Shown: piece by piece, positions 61,301-64,000 of the stretch
Layout of the letters: the number at the start of each line of letters is the position of its first letter
Numbering within the stretch: position 1 is the stretch's first letter
Made by a program: the position numbers and the translations under genes
Assembly (NCBI GenBank): GCA_029432775.1
Contig: JAROAZ010000011.1
Location: 1 to 64,000 of the forward strand
DNA: 64,000 nt
Direction of reading: 5' to 3'
DNA from: Pontiellaceae bacterium B12227
GTDB lineage: Bacteria; Verrucomicrobiota; Kiritimatiellia; Kiritimatiellales; Pontiellaceae
Notes under the pieces: generated by a model
Databases searched by the model: none
Told to the model about the DNA's origin: nothing
Seen by the model: the letters and a program-made list of their open reading frames with translations, nothing else

Positions 61301-61586
61301 TAAATAGGCGGCAGTATGTTTGTTTATACCGTCAGTTAATCTCGATTCTAATTATATATTGAGGACGGCGTACTCACCAAAGGGTATCCATCGAAGGTAG
61401 TCAAACGTGCCAATTCTCTCTCTGTCAGAAATGCAAGGGATTGATATTCTGCAAATCTTCCTATTCGGGTCTGGACGAATTTGCGCAAATGCCCCTTGTC
61501 TATTGCGCAAAATGCGCGTTGCTTAAATCCGGCTCCTGTTGTTGTTTTTATACCTGAATCAGCAACCAGTATTTTGGAGAGCAGAG
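61301..61586 (+). promoter_or_regulatory. Spacer with paired TTGCGCAA sites before the DUF2264 gene
   Basis: A 286-base gene-free region. Two exact TTGCGCAA palindromes lie at 61481-61488 and 61503-61510, 22 bases apart from centre to centre (about two helical turns); the first is part of a 12-base perfect palindrome ATTTGCGCAAAT. This suggests an operator for a dimeric regulator controlling the last genes of the cluster. No -35/-10 pair is assigned with confidence. Confidence 0.5.
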
Positions 61587-63659
61587 ATGGCCTATAATCT
61601 TAAGAGTCGTGAAATTGTCGATGGAACGGAATCTTCGTGGATGGCTGGCACCCCCTACGCCTTTTCCGTCGAGAACCCGGATTTTGCAAAAAGTTCATTC
61701 AGCGGGATGACCCGACAGCACTGGCTGGATGCGGCTCACTTTATGGCCGACGGCGTTTTTCAGCATATCAACGGCATCGACGATCCGATTCTGCTGCCGA
61801 AACAGAATACGATCAGCTATCCGCAACCGAATGATCCGAAGCATCGTTTTCAGGCGGCCGAGTTTGAGGGGCTGGCCCGTACGATGATGGCGGCGGGGCC
61901 GGTGTTAATGGATAATCCGGATACGGTCTGCAACGGGCTGAATCTGCGCGACTATTATGCCAATCAGATTTTGCTGGCCACCGATCCGAAATCTCAGCGT
62001 TTTTGGGGCCGCATCACCGACTTCACGAAGGAGTCCGGCCGCATGCAGTATCAGCAGACGGTTGAGGGTGCGGCGCTGGTAATTAATCTGATGAATACCA
62101 AGGCCGTGATCTGGGATAAGTATTCTGCCAGAGAACGACAGCAGATTGCCGATCTGATTTCCGACTATGCGCACAGCCTGACGATCGGCCACAACTGGCG
62201 CTTTTTTAATGTGCTCATGCTGACCTTCCTGAAAGTGAACGGGTATGCGATCGATGAGGCTGCGCTAAAGGATCACATGCAGCACCTGATGAGCAATTAT
62301 GTTGGCGATGGATGGTATATCGATGACACCAACTATGACTTCTACAACCCGTGGGGCTTTCATTTTTACGGACCACTCTGGTGCAAGTGGTATGGCTATG
62401 AGCATGAACCGGAAACCGCGGCGATTATCGAACAGCGCAACCGCGATTTTATCCAGAACTGGCCGCGTTTCTTTGCCCGCGACGGGAAGCAGCTGATGTG
62501 GGGACGCAGCATTATTTACCGCTTTGCAGCATCGACCGCTTTCGGGGCGCATTTCCTGATGAAGGATCCCGTGCTGGATCCCGGTTTTGCCCGCAAGATT
62601 GCTTCCCAGAATATGCTGCAGTTCATGACGAAGGAAGATCTCTATGTGAACGGGCTGCCGTGTCTCGGCTACTATGGCCCGTTTGAGCCGCTGGTGCAGT
62701 TCTACAGCTGTGCAGCCAGCCCGTTCTGGTGCGCCAAGACCTTTGTGGCGCTTACGCTGCCCGAGGATTCGCCGTTCTGGACCGCTCCGGAAAATGAAGG
62801 CTTCTGGACGGAGCTGGGTGCGCGTTCGGAAACCATCGAGCTATCCGGTCCAGGGATGCAGATCGTAAATCATGGAACAACCGGAACCACCGAGCTGCGC
62901 ACCGGAAAAGTGAAGCTGCACGAAACCTATTATAATCAGCTGCAGTTTAATCCGGACTTCCCGCTGGAAACCGAAACGCCTTTGGGAACTAATGCCGCCA
63001 GTTATTCGATCCGCGAAAAGGATATGGTGCATGATTTCCGCATCCCGCTCGACGTTGCTTTTAATAAATTTGAAGACGATATTTTATATCGTCTTCAGAA
63101 TACCCAGCCGGTTGGGTTGGGCGATCCGAATAAGGGCGGGGTAAACCGCGGGCCGGAGCGGATTGATCTGGCCGATATCACGATTCCCGGCGGGGTCATC
63201 CGGGTGGACCGTGTACGTGTTCCGTATCGCTACGAACTGCAGCTGGGTCATTTTGCTTTGCCTCACCTCGAAGGGCCCGCTCAGGTTGAGAAATGCGCAG
63301 AGGGTCTGGTCGCTTCCATTAAGGACGGCCGGAAGCTGGCCATGATTCCGGTGCATGGGTGGGACCGTATTGATGCTGCTGCACATCACAAGCTGAACCC
63401 GGAAGCGGACGAAAGCACAGTGCTTTATTGTGAACGGATCCGCGAACAGGATTATTCGGGCATGGAGGTTTTTGTAACCGTCCTGCTGCACCGTCTTGAT
63501 GGCGGAGACTGGACGGAGGACGAATTGAATCCCATCCAATCATTGGAAGTTTTGGAGTGGGCTCCTTCGGGCACCGCCTGTGGCGTGAAGCTTTCCCTGA
63601 AAGACGGTCGGGAATATTGCATCGACTACGGCAACGTGGACGGGCGACGGATCATTTAG
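61587..63659 (+). CDS. DUF2264 family protein (candidate glycoside hydrolase)
   Basis: The 690-residue product has the DUF2264 layout: an alpha/alpha-type catalytic half (SFSGMTRQHWLDAAHFMADGVF, then NNWRFFNVLMLTFLKVNG-like repeats and DDTNYDFYNPWGFHFYGPLW) and a beta-rich C-terminal half. The family has been associated with sugar hydrolases acting on uronic-acid-containing glycans. No signal peptide is seen, so it acts on imported oligosaccharides. ATG 61587 has GGAGAG upstream. A near palindrome copy lies at 63534-63548. Exact activity is unknown. Confidence 0.78.
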   Translation: MAYNLKSREIVDGTESSWMAGTPYAFSVENPDFAKSSFSGMTRQHWLDAAHFMADGVFQHINGIDDPILLPKQNTISYPQPNDPKHRFQAAEFEGLARTMMAAGPVLMDNPDTVCNGLNLRDYYANQILLATDPKSQRFWGRITDFTKESGRMQYQQTVEGAALVINLMNTKAVIWDKYSARERQQIADLISDYAHSLTIGHNWRFFNVLMLTFLKVNGYAIDEAALKDHMQHLMSNYVGDGWYIDDTNYDFYNPWGFHFYGPLWCKWYGYEHEPETAAIIEQRNRDFIQNWPRFFARDGKQLMWGRSIIYRFAASTAFGAHFLMKDPVLDPGFARKIASQNMLQFMTKEDLYVNGLPCLGYYGPFEPLVQFYSCAASPFWCAKTFVALTLPEDSPFWTAPENEGFWTELGARSETIELSGPGMQIVNHGTTGTTELRTGKVKLHETYYNQLQFNPDFPLETETPLGTNAASYSIREKDMVHDFRIPLDVAFNKFEDDILYRLQNTQPVGLGDPNKGGVNRGPERIDLADITIPGGVIRVDRVRVPYRYELQLGHFALPHLEGPAQVEKCAEGLVASIKDGRKLAMIPVHGWDRIDAAAHHKLNPEADESTVLYCERIREQDYSGMEVFVTVLLHRLDGGDWTEDELNPIQSLEVLEWAPSGTACGVKLSLKDGREYCIDYGNVDGRRII

Positions 63660-63670
63660 CGACTTCGCCG

Positions 63671-63728
63671 CGGTCTAAGGTCTAAAGTCCGAGTGTCAAA
63701 GGTCTGTCGACTTTTTGACCTTCGAACA
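63671..63728. repeat. GGTCTAAAGTC-type repeat after DUF2264 gene
   Basis: GGTCTAAGGTCTAAAGTC units on the left and GTCGACTTTTTGACCTTCG on the right form an imperfect inverted repeat, like the one at 38636-38700 after iorB. Both are in spacers between genes on one strand. Confidence 0.55.
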
Positions 63729-63754
63729 CACATTCACCTGAAAGGAAAATTTCC

Positions 63755-64000
63755 ATGGCTGAAATGGATTTGCAAATTACGGCGATAGCGGCAACGGACG
63801 ATCCGCTTTTGCTGCCGCCGGAAAAAATCCAATGGTATCGTGACGCAAAGATCGGACTCTATATTCACTGGGGACTCTACTCGCTGACTCAGGATGGCGA
63901 GTGGACGATGTTCCTGAATGGTATTGATGTAGATGAATACGCCGAGCGGGCTGATCTATTTGCCGGCGATCATTTCGATGCAGATGAGCTTGCTGAGCTG
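63755..64000 (+). CDS. Alpha-L-fucosidase (GH29), partial at window end
   Basis: 82 codons run off the right edge. The peptide EKIQWYRDAKIGLYIHWGLYS matches the GH29 N-terminus and is different from the secreted copy at 52135. There is no signal peptide (MAEMDLQITAIAATDD), so this fucosidase is probably intracellular or periplasm-independent. AAAGGAAAA precedes ATG 63755. Confidence 0.85.
   Translation, partial: MAEMDLQITAIAATDDPLLLPPEKIQWYRDAKIGLYIHWGLYSLTQDGEWTMFLNGIDVDEYAERADLFAGDHFDADELAEL

Overview
The window looks like a chromosomal segment of a marine, anaerobic, saccharolytic bacterium of the PVC superphylum, most likely Kiritimatiellota (Pontiella-like). This is an inference from gene content: six type I sulfatases packed with two alpha-L-fucosidases, two Tat-type Gfo/Idh/MocA oxidoreductases and a sialate O-acetylesterase, no SusC/SusD pair, a NIF-type Fe-S system, an indolepyruvate ferredoxin oxidoreductase and a nickel superoxide dismutase. 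No plasmid, phage or insertion-sequence gene, integrase or CRISPR array was seen.

Layout. 1-2373: an intact long-type purC lying between the two halves of a degraded short-type purC. 2374-17712: mostly housekeeping genes (PHP phosphoesterase, NUDIX, flavin reductase, RNase R, glycogen synthase, YraN, Ni-SOD, Upp, RNase Y, 5-formyl-THF cyclo-ligase, RarA, GtrA, and the operon pyrH-frr-coaC-coaB). 17806-27688: GHL10 hydrolase, a large membrane/TPR protein, MutS, the polyphosphate pair ppx-ppk and a 39-residue four-cysteine protein. 27858-31368: nadA, nifU, a GxxExxY gene flanked by inverted repeats, nifS. 31378-39145: an aryl-acid locus (two PaaK-type ligases, an ACT regulator, ferredoxin, two hotdog thioesterases, IorA, IorB) that could convert aromatic 2-oxo acids to aryl-CoAs and recover ATP. 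39235-44321: AlgE-like porin and two tandem copies of a symporter plus 58-residue partner module. 44479-45857: hisC and two identical tRNA-Val genes. 46011-64000: a one-direction sulfated-polysaccharide degradation cluster, probably for a fucose-containing sulfated glycan, which continues beyond the right edge.

The most striking unexplained signal is a dispersed short palindrome, TTCCA-N5-TGGAA (best form TTCCAATGATTGGAA). I find 22 exact copies by eye in 64 kb, against about 0.06 expected for ten fixed bases. It occurs inside genes and, more densely, between them, often right after stop codons or between convergent genes. Other notable points are the in-place replacement of one purC type by another, a Ni-SOD whose essential N-terminal histidine would be exposed by an ordinary signal peptidase site, small symporter-partner genes, an IorA without its ferredoxin domain, and a short in-frame insertion in a sulfatase that looks like a mobile repeat.
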